Shown: positions 17,040 through 26,136 of the stretch, piece by piece | How positions within the stretch are numbered: the first letter of the stretch is position 1 | Layout: each line of letters starts with the position of its first letter | Notes under the pieces: generated by a model | What the model saw: the letters and a program-made list of their open reading frames with translations, nothing else | Database searches by the model: none | What the model was told of the DNA's origin: nothing | Source: an uncultured Chloracidobacterium sp. | GTDB taxonomy: Bacteria; Acidobacteriota; Blastocatellia; Pyrinomonadales; Pyrinomonadaceae | Direction of reading: 5' to 3' | NCBI GenBank assembly: GCA_936914845.1 | Contig: CAKZGE010000005.1 | Location: forward strand, 186,001-250,000 | DNA length: 64,000 nucleotides | Position numbers and translations under genes: made by a program

Positions 17040-18479
17040 ATGAAACGAACACCTCGATATTTTTTTGTCTTGTTGATACTTTTGTGGCCGGCTTTGCTGG
17101 CGGGCGAAATTGCGGCGCAGGAATATTTGCCCGAATTGGTTCGCCGCATCAAACCTTCGGCGGTGGCTATTGAAGCTTTCGATGCCAAAGGCAACACCGT
17201 TTCTCGCGGCAGCGGCTTTTTTATTGCTGCCGACCGCATCATCACGAATCGCCATGTCATCGAAAATTCAAGCCGTGTCGAAGTGCATTTGAACAGCGGC
17301 AAAAAAATACCGGTGCGCGGTGTGCTCGCCGTTGATGGCGAAGGCGACCTGGCTTTGCTGCAGGTAGATGCTCCGAAGCCTCTGATCGCTCCGCTGCCGG
17401 TCGTTCGCAACGTGCCGCAAGAGGGTGAATCGATAGTTGTTGTCGGCAACCCTTTCGGGTTGGAAGGCAGTGTTTCAAACGGCATCGTTTCGGCTGTCCG
17501 CGTCATTTCCGGTTACGGCCGCATCATTCAGATCACTGCTCCGATATCTTCAGGCTCTTCGGGTTCGCCCGTGGTCAATATGGCAGGTCAGGTCATCGGA
17601 ATAGCGACCCTTCAGGCGGCCGAAGGCCAAAGCTTGAATTTTGCGGTGCCCGCCGAACGCATTCTTCGGCTAAAGGTGACGGACCTGCAGACAGTTTCTT
17701 CGCTGACAGCCGAATCGCAAAAGAACAAACGGGCAGCGGCCGAAAGATCTTATGGCCAAGGGGTGGCCCAGCTGTCGCGGGACGATTATCAACGGGCATT
17801 GGGCTATTTTGAAAAAGCGGTCGAAGCCGACCCGAATTATCCGGAGGCGTGGTACCAAGCAGGCTATTGCTATGGGCTGCTCGGGCGCCACGCCGAATCG
17901 CTAAAGGCTTCGCGGGAAGCGGCCCGTCTGCGTCCGGAATGGGCGGAGACATTTGTCAATATCGGTGTTTCGAGCTTTGCTTTGGGCCAGTTTCGTGAAG
18001 CCGTCGAGGCTTATCAACAGGCAATAAAACTTGATGACAAAGCCGAGACGCAGTACGCCCTCGGGCTTACTTTTGAAAAGCTCGCCCGGCCGGGTGAAGA
18101 GATGCTGGCATATAAACGGGCGATCGCTTTGAAACCGGACCATTTCGGAGCCATCGAACGTCTCGGGCTGGCTCTTTTTAAGCAAAAGAAATATTCCGAA
18201 GCATTGACACAATTCGAACAACTGCGAACATACCGTCCGGATGCCAAAACTTATAATCTGATCGGTGAAAGCCAGCTCGAGCTGGGACGCCCGGATGAGA
18301 GCATCGAAGCTTTCAACAATGCAGTTTCTTATGATCCCGACTTTGATAAGGCCCGCTATAATCTGGGCGTTGCGTATCTAAAGCAAAATAATATCGAAAT
18401 GGCGCGTGTTCAGTATGAGATCTTGCGCAATGCCGGTTCGGAATACGCCGATCGTTTGTTGGCGGCGTTGCCGCAATAG
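17040..18479 (+). CDS. HtrA-like trypsin-fold serine protease fused to TPR repeats
   Basis: A 479-residue secreted protein: signal peptide (about 1-27, ending IAAQ), trypsin-like S1C protease domain (about 30-215), then TPR repeats from about 238 to the end. The catalytic triad is intact: H72 in 'NRHVIE', D103 in 'GDLALLQ', S174 in 'GSSGSP'. The usual DegP PDZ domains are absent and TPRs take their place ('ALGYFEKAVEADPNYPEAWYQAGYCYGLLG' is one of about six). It should be a periplasmic protease whose TPR array presents substrates or partners. It is convergent with the next gene, 5 bp away. Confidence 0.9.
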   Translation: MKRTPRYFFVLLILLWPALLAGEIAAQEYLPELVRRIKPSAVAIEAFDAKGNTVSRGSGFFIAADRIITNRHVIENSSRVEVHLNSGKKIPVRGVLAVDGEGDLALLQVDAPKPLIAPLPVVRNVPQEGESIVVVGNPFGLEGSVSNGIVSAVRVISGYGRIIQITAPISSGSSGSPVVNMAGQVIGIATLQAAEGQSLNFAVPAERILRLKVTDLQTVSSLTAESQKNKRAAAERSYGQGVAQLSRDDYQRALGYFEKAVEADPNYPEAWYQAGYCYGLLGRHAESLKASREAARLRPEWAETFVNIGVSSFALGQFREAVEAYQQAIKLDDKAETQYALGLTFEKLARPGEEMLAYKRAIALKPDHFGAIERLGLALFKQKKYSEALTQFEQLRTYRPDAKTYNLIGESQLELGRPDESIEAFNNAVSYDPDFDKARYNLGVAYLKQNNIEMARVQYEILRNAGSEYADRLLAALPQ

Positions 18480-18484
18480 AAGGC

Positions 18485-19216
18485 CTATTGGCAGCCGATG
18501 CTGGTTATAAGTCCTGTTTGCGTCATCGAGAAGACCAGGCTGCCGGTTGCTCCGCATTCTGTCGGAGCAGCGGTTATGGTAAATTGAGGAAAGCCGTTCT
18601 GGCCGGAGATCGATACGTCATATTGATAGCCGGCAAGCGTTCCGGCGGCTAAACGGCCGTCGATCAGGCCGCTGCTTCGCAATTCGCTTAGGCTGGCGAA
18701 ATTTCCAGCACCAATGGTAGTAGCGTATATTTGTTGGGCGGAGGCCAGTGTCTGCAAGCGAAGTTGTGAACACCGCTCGTTGTCGGCGGCTGAACCCGTT
18801 GAACAGATATCAATATCAAGTATCGGATCGGCCGATCCGGCCGCCAAACCTCTATTATCACCGCCGCGAAAGCCGCTTTCGTGAGAATAGAAATAGGAGT
18901 TGACGCCTGTTTTTCGATAACGTGCGGGCGTTGCCGTCACGCTGTACTGCGGCGTTGCACCGGAAAAGAACGGCTCGATGACAAAAACATACCCGTATTT
19001 ATTACCCGACCCCAATGCCGGATCGATAAGCCCGCTATTGGCAAGTTCTGCCAAGGTGCCATATCTTCCGTTTCCGGTTGCGGCGAAGGTTGATTGGGCG
19101 CCATCTAGCTTCCGAAGGTCATCGACGACACGATGTTCGCGAAATGTGCGTGGAGATTGGGAAAATGCGGCGACGGCAAGGAAGAGAAATATCGATGCAA
19201 AGGCGGGAACTTTCAT
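18485..19216 (-). CDS. Secreted protein with two tandem pilin-head-like repeats
   Basis: A 243-residue protein with an ordinary signal peptide (MKVPAFASIFLFLAVAAFSQ) and no prepilin peptidase site. Two similar units follow. Unit 1 (about 33-130) runs 'DLRKLDGAQSTFAAT' ... 'YGTLAELANSGLIDPALGSG' ... 'PQYSVTATP'. Unit 2 (about 145-243) runs 'RLQTLASAQQIYAT' ... 'FASLSELRSSGLIDGRLAAG' ... 'PQFTITAAP'. The spacing and the 'L..L...GLID..LA.G...GY' pattern resemble globular heads of acidobacterial type II/IV pseudopilins. ATG at 19,216 is the start; the frame is open upstream but antisense to GDPD. Function unknown. Confidence 0.75.
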   Translation of the reverse strand: MKVPAFASIFLFLAVAAFSQSPRTFREHRVVDDLRKLDGAQSTFAATGNGRYGTLAELANSGLIDPALGSGNKYGYVFVIEPFFSGATPQYSVTATPARYRKTGVNSYFYSHESGFRGGDNRGLAAGSADPILDIDICSTGSAADNERCSQLRLQTLASAQQIYATTIGAGNFASLSELRSSGLIDGRLAAGTLAGYQYDVSISGQNGFPQFTITAAPTECGATGSLVFSMTQTGLITSIGCQ

Positions 19217-19263
19217 ACAATAGTTAAAAACGTGCAATGACTCTGCCTTTCCCAAAAGTGCAG

Positions 19264-20046
19264 TCAGATCGTTGCGGCGAGCATCTTTTCCGGGTCGTTG
19301 GTAATTATGGCGGAAACTCCCAGTTTCGCGGCGCGTTTCAACAGCCGCAGGTGGTCGGCGGTCCATATCGCGACCGGAAAGCCGTGTTCGTGGGCCTTTT
19401 CCATTAATCGGCGAGTGGCGAGCGAGTAATGCAGCGAAAGCTCGTCGGCGCCGAAGCTTTCGGCGAGCTTGACCAAATACTTTTCTTTTCGCAGCATTGT
19501 CATCACTTTCGGAGCAAAAAGGGCAGCGGTCGTTACATCCGGAGCAAGCATCCGCACGACCGGAATGGCCGCCAACCGAAAACTTTTCACGATCACCTTT
19601 CCGGTCGGGCGCACATAAGCGAGAACGCTGCAAACGGCCTTTGCGAGGCGTTCTGCATCGGCTTCGCGGCACTTGAGTTCGATATATCTCACGCCGTCGA
19701 AATCCTTTAACTCGTTCAGAATGCCGGCGAGCGTTGGTATCCGCTGATCTTCGAAAGCCTTGTCGGCCTTTTTGCGGTGGACGACATTGAACCACGAACC
19801 GGCATCAATGCGAGCCAATTGTTCAGCGGTCATTTCACTGACTTTTTCGATTCGGCCGCAGGTGCGCTCCAGATCAGCATCATGAATGACGATGGGGATG
19901 CCGTCTTTCGAGAGACGAACGTCAAATTCCACACCGTCGGCACCAACCGCGACCGCGCGTCTGATAGAAGCCAAAGTGTTTTCCGGGGCGTAGGCGCTTG
20001 CTCCGCGATGGGCGATGATCAGTGGCGAATGTTTTCCGTCGGACAT
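19264..20046 (-). CDS. Glycerophosphodiester phosphodiesterase
   Basis: A 260-residue GDPD-family TIM barrel. The catalytic start 'LIIAHRGASAYAPENTLASIRRA' has the His-Arg pair and the Glu that binds metal; 'GVEFDVRLSKDGIPIVIHDADLERTC' gives the second Glu/Asp and catalytic His. The C-terminal 'PVAIWTADHLRLLKRAAKLGVSAIITNDPEKML' is the usual end. It splits glycerophosphodiesters to glycerol 3-phosphate and an alcohol. No signal peptide, so it acts in the cytoplasm. An upstream TTG at 20,058 is less likely than ATG at 20,046. It is 20 bp downstream of a methyltransferase gene. Confidence 0.93.
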   Translation of the reverse strand: MSDGKHSPLIIAHRGASAYAPENTLASIRRAVAVGADGVEFDVRLSKDGIPIVIHDADLERTCGRIEKVSEMTAEQLARIDAGSWFNVVHRKKADKAFEDQRIPTLAGILNELKDFDGVRYIELKCREADAERLAKAVCSVLAYVRPTGKVIVKSFRLAAIPVVRMLAPDVTTAALFAPKVMTMLRKEKYLVKLAESFGADELSLHYSLATRRLMEKAHEHGFPVAIWTADHLRLLKRAAKLGVSAIITNDPEKMLAATI

Positions 20047-20065
20047 TGATACAGTCAAGAACCTT

Positions 20066-20713
20066 TCATTTCTTTTCGAGCAAAAATATCTTTTTTGACC
20101 AGCCGATAGGTTCTGTTATCGAAAATTTATGGTCACCGACAATGGTAAAGTACCGTTGTGAGATCTTTCTTACATCTTCCAGCGGATGGGTCTTGAATTT
20201 ATAAAGAATTTCGAGCACCGAACCGACCAGCGAAGGTTTGACCGGTATCAGCACAAGTTTGCCGCCCGTTTTCAAAACGCGCGACATCTCTTGCAAACCG
20301 CTGTTTAGCGAAACGTATTCCAACACACCGCAAGTCAGCACCAGATCAAATGTTTCATCCGCAAAAGGCATCTGAAGCACGTTGCCCTGAACGGGCTCGA
20401 CCGAAGCCGCATCGACCTTTTTTTCGCGAGAAAATTGTTGGGCGGATATTTGCAGCAGATTGGCGGAAAGATCGAAAGCGATGGTTTGCTTCGGCTTAAA
20501 GCCGGCATCCAGAAATCCGAGTGTGACAATGCCGCTGCCGCTGCCGGCGTCCAACACATTTGAATTTTCGTCGAGCCGAAGGTCCAGCCGCCGCAGATAT
20601 TTGGCCACGGAAGCTCGATATCCATTTAATCGAAATGCCAGATTGTGGACGTCCGCGATGCGGTCGTAAAAGCTTTGGGTTTTGTTTGGAACGGCTATTT
20701 TTGTTTTGGACAT
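20066..20713 (-). CDS. Class I SAM-dependent methyltransferase
   Basis: A 215-residue methyltransferase: motif I 'NVLDAGSGSGIVTLGFLDAG', motif II 'IAFDLSANLL', then 'QMPFADETFDLVLTCGVLEYVS' and 'MSRVLKTGGKLVLIPVKPS'. The N-terminal 'FYDRIADVHNLAFRLNGYR' is helical. Substrate unknown; small lipids or quinones are common for this shape. The start is directly against the stop of the thioredoxin-like gene (20,714), so they are probably cotranscribed on the minus strand. Confidence 0.85.
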   Translation of the reverse strand: MSKTKIAVPNKTQSFYDRIADVHNLAFRLNGYRASVAKYLRRLDLRLDENSNVLDAGSGSGIVTLGFLDAGFKPKQTIAFDLSANLLQISAQQFSREKKVDAASVEPVQGNVLQMPFADETFDLVLTCGVLEYVSLNSGLQEMSRVLKTGGKLVLIPVKPSLVGSVLEILYKFKTHPLEDVRKISQRYFTIVGDHKFSITEPIGWSKKIFLLEKK

Positions 20714-22123
20714 CTATTTTTCGGCCAGCAATTTCAGCATAGCGGTGCGCATTTCCTCAGTTCGCGTCGGGCTGGAGCCCGTTTCAATATAGCGTATAGT
20801 TCCTTTGCGGTCGATCAATACTGCCGTCGGCAGCCCGGTCGCTCCGTAAAGGATCTGGGTTTCCTGACCGCTTGCCACAACAAAATCGTAGGGCAATTTC
20901 TGCTTTTCGCGAAAGGCTTTTAGAAAATCGATCTCTGCGGGCGGCGGTGCATCCACGCCGTCGGCCCGGCCGTAATATCGGGTCATGCCCAAGATCACCA
21001 AGCCATCGGACGAAAAATCGTTGTGCCATTCCGTTAATACCGGAAATGCGTCAAAACACGGCCCGCACCAGGTTGCCCAAAAATCGAGCAGGACCACCTT
21101 GCCGCGAAGCTCCGACATTTTTCGCGGCTGTCCGGGGAACCATTTGTCAATACCGGTCAATTCTATCGCCGGTTCGCCCAACAGTTTATAGATCCGTTCC
21201 CGGTTTTGCAGGCGTCTGACCGCATCATCTGCCGCCGCTCGCCGTTCGCCGAATTGCTCGGGGATCTTCAACATTGCCTCGCTGAACGTTTTCATTGCCA
21301 GCGGCTTTCGGCCGGTGTCGATGCGATAGGCGATCAATTTGTCCGTTACGTAATAGTAAAAACTGGCTGAGGCAAGCCGGGCGGCAACGGAACGCATATC
21401 TTCGAGCGCGGCATCGGCCTTTTCCGGGTTGCCCGCAGCACTTTCAGCTTCAAAGATGAGCATCCCGACATCGAGAGCCTCATCGGCACCGCCGCGCACC
21501 TTTGGATCAAAGAGAAGATCTTTGGCCAGGGCATAGCCGGTCTGTGCATGGCTTACAGCTGCAGGAAGATCTTGTGCGGCGATGTAGGCTTTGGCCAGTT
21601 CAGTTTCGATGCGAAGCAGATCGCTGGTGCGGACCGGCGTGTTCTTCTTATATGCTTCGGCCGCGGCAAGAGCATCGGAAAACCGCTTTTGTTTGGCGGC
21701 AGTGACGGCTACGATCGACCGGGCCATCTGAGCTTTTTCCGCCGGCGGGTCGGTCGTCAAATATTTGCTCATGCTTTCGGATGCCCCATCGATGTTTTCA
21801 CCGATCCAGTAAAGCAGACCGAGATAATAGAGATCTTCGCCCGCCGGTTCGGTATTCTTAGCAGCCAGCAGAGCATATTTTGCCGCCAAGTGCTTCTTCT
21901 CAGATTCGGTACGCAGCCGCAATTTTTCGCTGAACGGGATCTTTTTGATCTCAAATTCAGCGTATTTGGTGCGGGTGTAAGTATTCACCTCATCAAAAAG
22001 ATCCTTTACAGGCGGAAGTTCTCGGGCAGCAGGGGTATCGGCCGGTGAAGGCGTGCGGCCGGATTGAGCAGCAACCGGCAAAAAAGCGACGGCCAATAAG
22101 CAAAAGAGCAAAATTCTATTCAT
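20714..22123 (-). CDS. TlpA-like thioredoxin with helical (TPR-like) N-terminal region
   Basis: About 469 residues with a signal peptide (MNRILLFCLLAVAFLPVAAQ). Residues about 40-320 are alpha-helical repeats, TPR-like ('ALAKDLLFDPKVRGGADEALDVG'). The C-terminal domain (about 330-469) is TlpA/ResA-like thioredoxin: 'GKVVLLDFWATWCGPCFDAFPVLTEW' holds the CGPC redox motif, and 'LIDRKGTIRYIETGSS' is a late strand. It should reduce periplasmic disulfides, for example in cytochrome c maturation. The start is ATG at 22,123; the frame runs on upstream but would overlap thiO. The thiO stop is at 22,134. Confidence 0.85.
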   Translation of the reverse strand: MNRILLFCLLAVAFLPVAAQSGRTPSPADTPAARELPPVKDLFDEVNTYTRTKYAEFEIKKIPFSEKLRLRTESEKKHLAAKYALLAAKNTEPAGEDLYYLGLLYWIGENIDGASESMSKYLTTDPPAEKAQMARSIVAVTAAKQKRFSDALAAAEAYKKNTPVRTSDLLRIETELAKAYIAAQDLPAAVSHAQTGYALAKDLLFDPKVRGGADEALDVGMLIFEAESAAGNPEKADAALEDMRSVAARLASASFYYYVTDKLIAYRIDTGRKPLAMKTFSEAMLKIPEQFGERRAAADDAVRRLQNRERIYKLLGEPAIELTGIDKWFPGQPRKMSELRGKVVLLDFWATWCGPCFDAFPVLTEWHNDFSSDGLVILGMTRYYGRADGVDAPPPAEIDFLKAFREKQKLPYDFVVASGQETQILYGATGLPTAVLIDRKGTIRYIETGSSPTRTEEMRTAMLKLLAEK

Positions 22124-22133
22124 TTTCCCTCGA

Positions 22134-23249
22134 TCAAAACCGAACAAAACGCTGCGGGCCAAATGTTTCGGCATATATGTTGTCCCTGCCGGCGGCCGCG
22201 TCCGCGATAATACCCGCAGTGATCGGAGCCAGTAATATGCCGTTGCGATAGTGGCCGGTCGCCACAAAAACGCCCTCAAAACCGGGCAGCGGACCGATGA
22301 CGGGAAGTTCGTCCGTTCCGCGCGGTCGTAAACCGCACCATGCATCGACGATCTCCGCTTTGATAAGCTCCGGTGAGATCTCGGCCGCAGCTTCGGCCAA
22401 ATAGCGTTTTGATGCGATCGAAACCTCTTTGTCAAAACCGACATCTTCAACGGTAGCTCCGGCAAGCACGCGTCCGTCCTTTCGCGGCACCAAGTATGCG
22501 CTTGGCGAATACACAACTTTATCAAAAAGCCGCCGCGGCGGATGGAAAACGATCATCTGACCGCGGATCGGCTTAATAGAAAACGGCAAGGCTGTGCCAT
22601 TGATTGTGATGAGATCCGTCCACGCTCCGGTTGCAATTATTGTAGTTTTCGCGTAAAACCGACTTTTCCCAGAAGAGCCGCCCAAAACCTTTCCGCCGGC
22701 TTCTATCAATCTTTCAATACACTCGTTTTCGACGATGGTAATATCGTTCCTTTTGGCGTATTCGATCAAAGCAGCGACCGTCTTCCGGTTCTCTACCTGC
22801 CAGTTGTCTTCAAAAAAAAGGCTTTCACGAACCGCTGACGAAATATGAGGTTCGGCCGCTATGGTTTCTGCGGCGGAAAGTCGATGGACGGCCAATCCGG
22901 CTCGATCCATATTTGCAACCCGATGATCCAACTCTTCCGAATCGGCGTCGGTAAAGGCGGTAAATAATGTTCCTGAACGGTCGAGTTCGATATCGATACC
23001 GGTTTCGGCGAATAATTCAGCGGCGAATTGGCCGTACATTTCATTGGAACCGGCACACAGACGGTAGAACGCATCGATCTCATCGCTTTCTGCGTTAGGA
23101 GCGAGCATGCCCGCTGCGGCGTAAGAAGCCTCGCGGCCGGCTTTCCCTTGATCGACAATGGTAATGCGTCCGATGCGGCCTTTATGCAGTTCGCGTGCGA
23201 TGCTGAGGCCGATAATGCCCCCGCCAATGATCAAAACATCTGAAATCAT
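22134..23249 (-). CDS. thiO: Glycine oxidase ThiO
   Basis: A 371-residue DAO-family flavoprotein. It starts with the FAD dinucleotide motif 'DVLIIGGGIIGLSIARELHKG', followed by 'REASYAAAGMLAPNAES' near the active site, and ends with 'CGLRPRGTDELPVIGPLPGFEGVFVATGHYRNGILLAPITA', the strongly conserved ThiO C-terminus. ThiO oxidises glycine to iminoglycine for the thiazole of thiamin. No other thi gene is in the window. ATG at 23,249 is preferred over an upstream TTG at 23,261. It precedes the thioredoxin-like gene by 10 bp. Confidence 0.92.
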   Translation of the reverse strand: MISDVLIIGGGIIGLSIARELHKGRIGRITIVDQGKAGREASYAAAGMLAPNAESDEIDAFYRLCAGSNEMYGQFAAELFAETGIDIELDRSGTLFTAFTDADSEELDHRVANMDRAGLAVHRLSAAETIAAEPHISSAVRESLFFEDNWQVENRKTVAALIEYAKRNDITIVENECIERLIEAGGKVLGGSSGKSRFYAKTTIIATGAWTDLITINGTALPFSIKPIRGQMIVFHPPRRLFDKVVYSPSAYLVPRKDGRVLAGATVEDVGFDKEVSIASKRYLAEAAAEISPELIKAEIVDAWCGLRPRGTDELPVIGPLPGFEGVFVATGHYRNGILLAPITAGIIADAAAGRDNIYAETFGPQRFVRF

Positions 23250-23355
23250 CAAAAAAATCAACAGTCCACATTGTTATCGGCGGCCTGTTTTTGTCATTAT
23301 TGTCTTATATTTAATTTACTAGGACAGGTCATAAACGACAACGAACGATAATAAA

Positions 23356-24366
23356 ATGGCACACACAATAACATTGATACCGGGCGATGGCATCGGCCCG
23401 GAGATCGTAGCGGCAACGGTCAGGATCATCGAAGCTTCGGGAATCGACATCAATTGGGAAACGCAGATCCTCGGTTCACAGGCTCTTGAAAAATTTGGCG
23501 CGACATTGCCCGAAGCGGCTATCGAATCCATGCGGCGGACCCGCGTCGCATTAAAGGGGCCGATAATGACGCCGGTTGGCAAAGGGTTTACATCCGTCAA
23601 TGTCGGCCTGCGAAAGGCTCTCGACCTTTATGCCAATGTGCGTCCGGTAAAAGCATTGCCGAATGTGCCGTGTCGATATCCGGAACTTGATCTGGTCATC
23701 GTTCGTGAAAACACCGAAGATCTTTACGCGGGCCTGGAACACATCGTCGTTCCGGGCGTGGTCGAAAGTTTGAAGATCATTACGGAAAAGGCTTCGACCC
23801 GAATCGCCCGCTACGCCTTTGAATATGCCAGAGCGAATGGCCGGACCAAAGTTACCGCAGTCCACAAGGCGAATATCATGAAACTTTCCGACGGTCTTTT
23901 TTTGGAATGTTTCTATAACATGGCCAAGGAATTTCCGGACATCGAGGCTGACGATAAGATAATCGACAATTGCTGTATGCAGCTCGTAATGCGGCCGGAA
24001 CAATTTGACGTTTTGGTGCTTGAAAATCTCTATGGCGATATTGTTTCTGATCTGTGCGCCGGATTGATCGGCGGCCTAGGATTGGCACCGGGGGCAAACA
24101 TCGGCGAACAAGGGGCGGTTTTCGAAGCCGTTCACGGTTCGGCACCTGATATTGCCGGCCAGGGCATTGCCAACCCGACCGCATTGCTTATGTCAGCCAT
24201 TATGATGCTTCGTCATTTGGGCGAAACAGATGCGGCCAAACGGGTCGAAGATGCGATGTTTGCAGTGTTTGAAGAGGGAACGGCGTTGACCAAGGACCTT
24301 GGCGGCAGTGCAAAGACCGCCGAATTTGCGAATGCGATCATTGAAAAAATAGCACCGCCGAACTAG
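23356..24366 (+). CDS. icd: NAD-type isocitrate dehydrogenase
   Basis: A 336-residue beta-decarboxylating dehydrogenase, close in size to the NAD-dependent (archaeal/eukaryote IDH3-like) isocitrate dehydrogenases and shorter than E. coli Icd. 'IPGDGIGPEIVAATVRI' is the opening; 'RENTEDLYAGLEH' carries the isocitrate-binding Arg and Tyr; 'VTAVHKANIMKLSDGLFLE' has the catalytic Lys; 'NLYGDIVSDLCAGLIGGLG' holds the Mg-binding Asp; 'EAVHGSAPDIAGQGIANPTA' is the nucleotide loop. The 'ENTEDLYAG' phrase fits isocitrate rather than isopropylmalate dehydrogenase. It is divergent from thiO with 106 bp between. Confidence 0.88.
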   Translation: MAHTITLIPGDGIGPEIVAATVRIIEASGIDINWETQILGSQALEKFGATLPEAAIESMRRTRVALKGPIMTPVGKGFTSVNVGLRKALDLYANVRPVKALPNVPCRYPELDLVIVRENTEDLYAGLEHIVVPGVVESLKIITEKASTRIARYAFEYARANGRTKVTAVHKANIMKLSDGLFLECFYNMAKEFPDIEADDKIIDNCCMQLVMRPEQFDVLVLENLYGDIVSDLCAGLIGGLGLAPGANIGEQGAVFEAVHGSAPDIAGQGIANPTALLMSAIMMLRHLGETDAAKRVEDAMFAVFEEGTALTKDLGGSAKTAEFANAIIEKIAPPN

Positions 24367-24419
24367 ATCGTGCAGGTTTTGCGGTTCGCGAACGTTCTAA
24401 TGTGTGGAAAGGGGGTCGT

Positions 24420-24812
24420 ATGAAGATCAGTATTTTCTTATTTGCTATTACTTTGATGTTGGGTATCAACTCGGTTTTCGCTCAGAAACAACAGGAACTT
24501 CGCATCAAGCAAAACGCCGTAAGCAAGATACCGGCGGCAAAGGTGAAGGTAAAATTTTTGGAAGTGGTGGAAGATTCGCGCTGTCCGAAAGATGTCGATT
24601 GTGTGTGGGCCGGCAACGCAAAGGTCAAATTCGAACTTTCCCGCAAAGGTAAAGAAACAAAGATCGTCGAACTCAATACGGGTCTCGGTGACCGGTCTGC
24701 GGTCTATGAAGGTTATGAAATAACGATCATGGACCTGCTGCCCCACCGGAGTTCGCAACCGTCGGCCGTGGCATCGAATTACGAAGCCGTACTGACCTTT
24801 GCCAAAAAATAG
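24420..24812 (+). CDS. Small secreted protein, conserved Cys pair, unknown function
   Basis: A 130-residue protein with signal peptide 'MKISIFLFAITLMLGINSVFAQ'. Ribosome-binding GGGGG is 5-7 bases ahead of ATG at 24,420; a GTG at 24,402 could give six more residues. The mature part is a small beta-rich domain with the motif 'DSRCPKDVDCVWAGNAKV', whose two Cys probably form a disulfide. I recall this motif from short secreted proteins in several phyla, all unassigned. It is 53 bp downstream of icd, so cotranscription is possible. Convergent with tyrS, 7 bp away. Confidence 0.7.
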   Translation: MKISIFLFAITLMLGINSVFAQKQQELRIKQNAVSKIPAAKVKVKFLEVVEDSRCPKDVDCVWAGNAKVKFELSRKGKETKIVELNTGLGDRSAVYEGYEITIMDLLPHRSSQPSAVASNYEAVLTFAKK

Positions 24813-24819
24813 TTCGCGG

Positions 24820-26073
24820 CTATGCCCGGAGCTTCATGAATTTACGCTTGCCAACCTGCAGCAGGGTAAACGAATCCGGGCTTAATTTTATCTCTCGCTG
24901 AGCGTCCTCGACGCGCTCACCATCGATCTTAGTTCCGCCCTGTGCGATCAACCGTCTTGCTTCGCCTTTTGAAAGGGCAAGGCCCGTTTCTACCAAAAGA
25001 TCTGCCAGCTTGTAGCTGTTTGCGGAAAGCTGCTTTTCTTCGATCTCGTCCGGTATCTCTTTTTTTACAAAGCGGCGGTTGAACTCGGCTTCGGCGGCTT
25101 CGGCGGCCTCGGCCGAATGAAAATCGCCGATGATCTTTTTCGCCAATTTAACTTTCAGGTCCCGCGGATTTTCGGCCCCTGATCCGCATTTGAATTTCAG
25201 AGCGTTTATTTCGTCCAACGAAATATCCGTTAAAAGCTCATAATAACGCCACATCAGATCGTCGCTGATGGACATTACCTTTCCGAACATCTCATCCGGC
25301 GATTCATCAATACCGATATAATTATTGAGCGATTTGGACATCTTGTTCACACCGTCCAAACCTTCGAGCAGCGGCATCGTCAAGACGATCTGCGGTCCCT
25401 GTTCGTATTCACGCTGAAGATCGCGACCGACCATTAAATTGAATTTCTGGTCGGTACCGCCCAGTTCGACATCCGCATTAAGGGCGACCGAATCATAACC
25501 TTGTGTCAATGGATACAGAAGTTCGTGGAGCGAGATCGGGTTCTGTTCACGCAGCCGCTTTTCAAAATCGTCCCGTTCAAGAATTTGCTTGACCGTTATC
25601 CGCGAACAGAGACGGACGAAATCGGCGGCCGAAAATTTGTCCATCCATTCGGAATTGAACCTGATCTCGGTCTTTTCGGGGTCGAGCAATTTAAAGATCT
25701 GTGTTTTATAGGTTTCGGCATTTGCCAAAATCGCTTCGCGGCTTAGCGGCGGCCGGGTCGCGTTTTTTCCCGACGGGTCGCCGATCATGCCGGTAAAATC
25801 ACCGATCAGAAAGATCGCTGTATGGCCGAGGTCTTGAAAAGCTTTTAGCTTACGAATGACGACCGTATGACCAATATGAATATCAGGTGCGGTCGGATCC
25901 GCACCGAGTTTCACACGGAGCGGTTTACCCGTTTTGGCGGACTGTTCCAATTTTTTGCGAAGGTCATCTTCGCGGATCAGATCAACGGATCCCTTTTTCA
26001 AATATGCTATCTGTTCGTCAATGGTCATATGTTCAAAAAAAGGATTATAACCCATCCAACCGCCGCTTGGCAT
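24820..26073 (-). CDS. tyrS: Tyrosyl-tRNA synthetase
   Basis: A class I aminoacyl-tRNA synthetase with both signatures: '[17 protein letters not shown]' (HIGH) and '[10 protein letters not shown]' (KMSKS). The tyrosine-binding region '[22 protein letters not shown]' is present. The C-terminal S4-like RNA-binding domain is '[24 protein letters not shown]', so this is the TyrRZ-type form. About 417 residues from ATG at 26,073, which has GGAG close upstream; ATGs at 26,055 and 26,028 are alternatives, and a TTG at 26,088 is less likely. Confidence 0.97.
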   Translation of the reverse strand: MPSGGWMGYNPFFEHMTIDEQIAYLKKGSVDLIREDDLRKKLEQSAKTGKPLRVKLGADPTAPDIHIGHTVVIRKLKAFQDLGHTAIFLIGDFTGMIGDPSGKNATRPPLSREAILANAETYKTQIFKLLDPEKTEIRFNSEWMDKFSAADFVRLCSRITVKQILERDDFEKRLREQNPISLHELLYPLTQGYDSVALNADVELGGTDQKFNLMVGRDLQREYEQGPQIVLTMPLLEGLDGVNKMSKSLNNYIGIDESPDEMFGKVMSISDDLMWRYYELLTDISLDEINALKFKCGSGAENPRDLKVKLAKKIIGDFHSAEAAEAAEAEFNRRFVKKEIPDEIEEKQLSANSYKLADLLVETGLALSKGEARRLIAQGGTKIDGERVEDAQREIKLSPDSFTLLQVGKRKFMKLRA

Positions 26074-26119
26074 TTTCTCCGGCTGCAATTAAACCTTTTA
26101 TCTTTATCGGGCGAGGGGC

Positions 26120-26125
26120 TATAAT
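26120..26125 (+). promoter_or_regulatory. Possible -10 box for the metallophosphoesterase-pgsA operon
   Basis: TATAAT sits 11 bases before the ATG at 26,137, in the short gap after the divergent tyrS start. A clear -35 is not visible. The leader would be nearly absent, so this is tentative. Confidence 0.35.
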
Positions 26126-26136
26126 GTAGCGATACG

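Noticed and set aside
19217..19795. Long open frame extending the pilin-like gene upstream
   Set aside because: It lies antisense to the GDPD gene and has no ribosome-binding site; ATG at 19,216 starts a proper signal peptide.
22124..22525. Upstream extension of the thioredoxin-like gene
   Set aside because: Overlaps thiO in another frame; composition is unlike protein; the signal peptide starts at 22,123.
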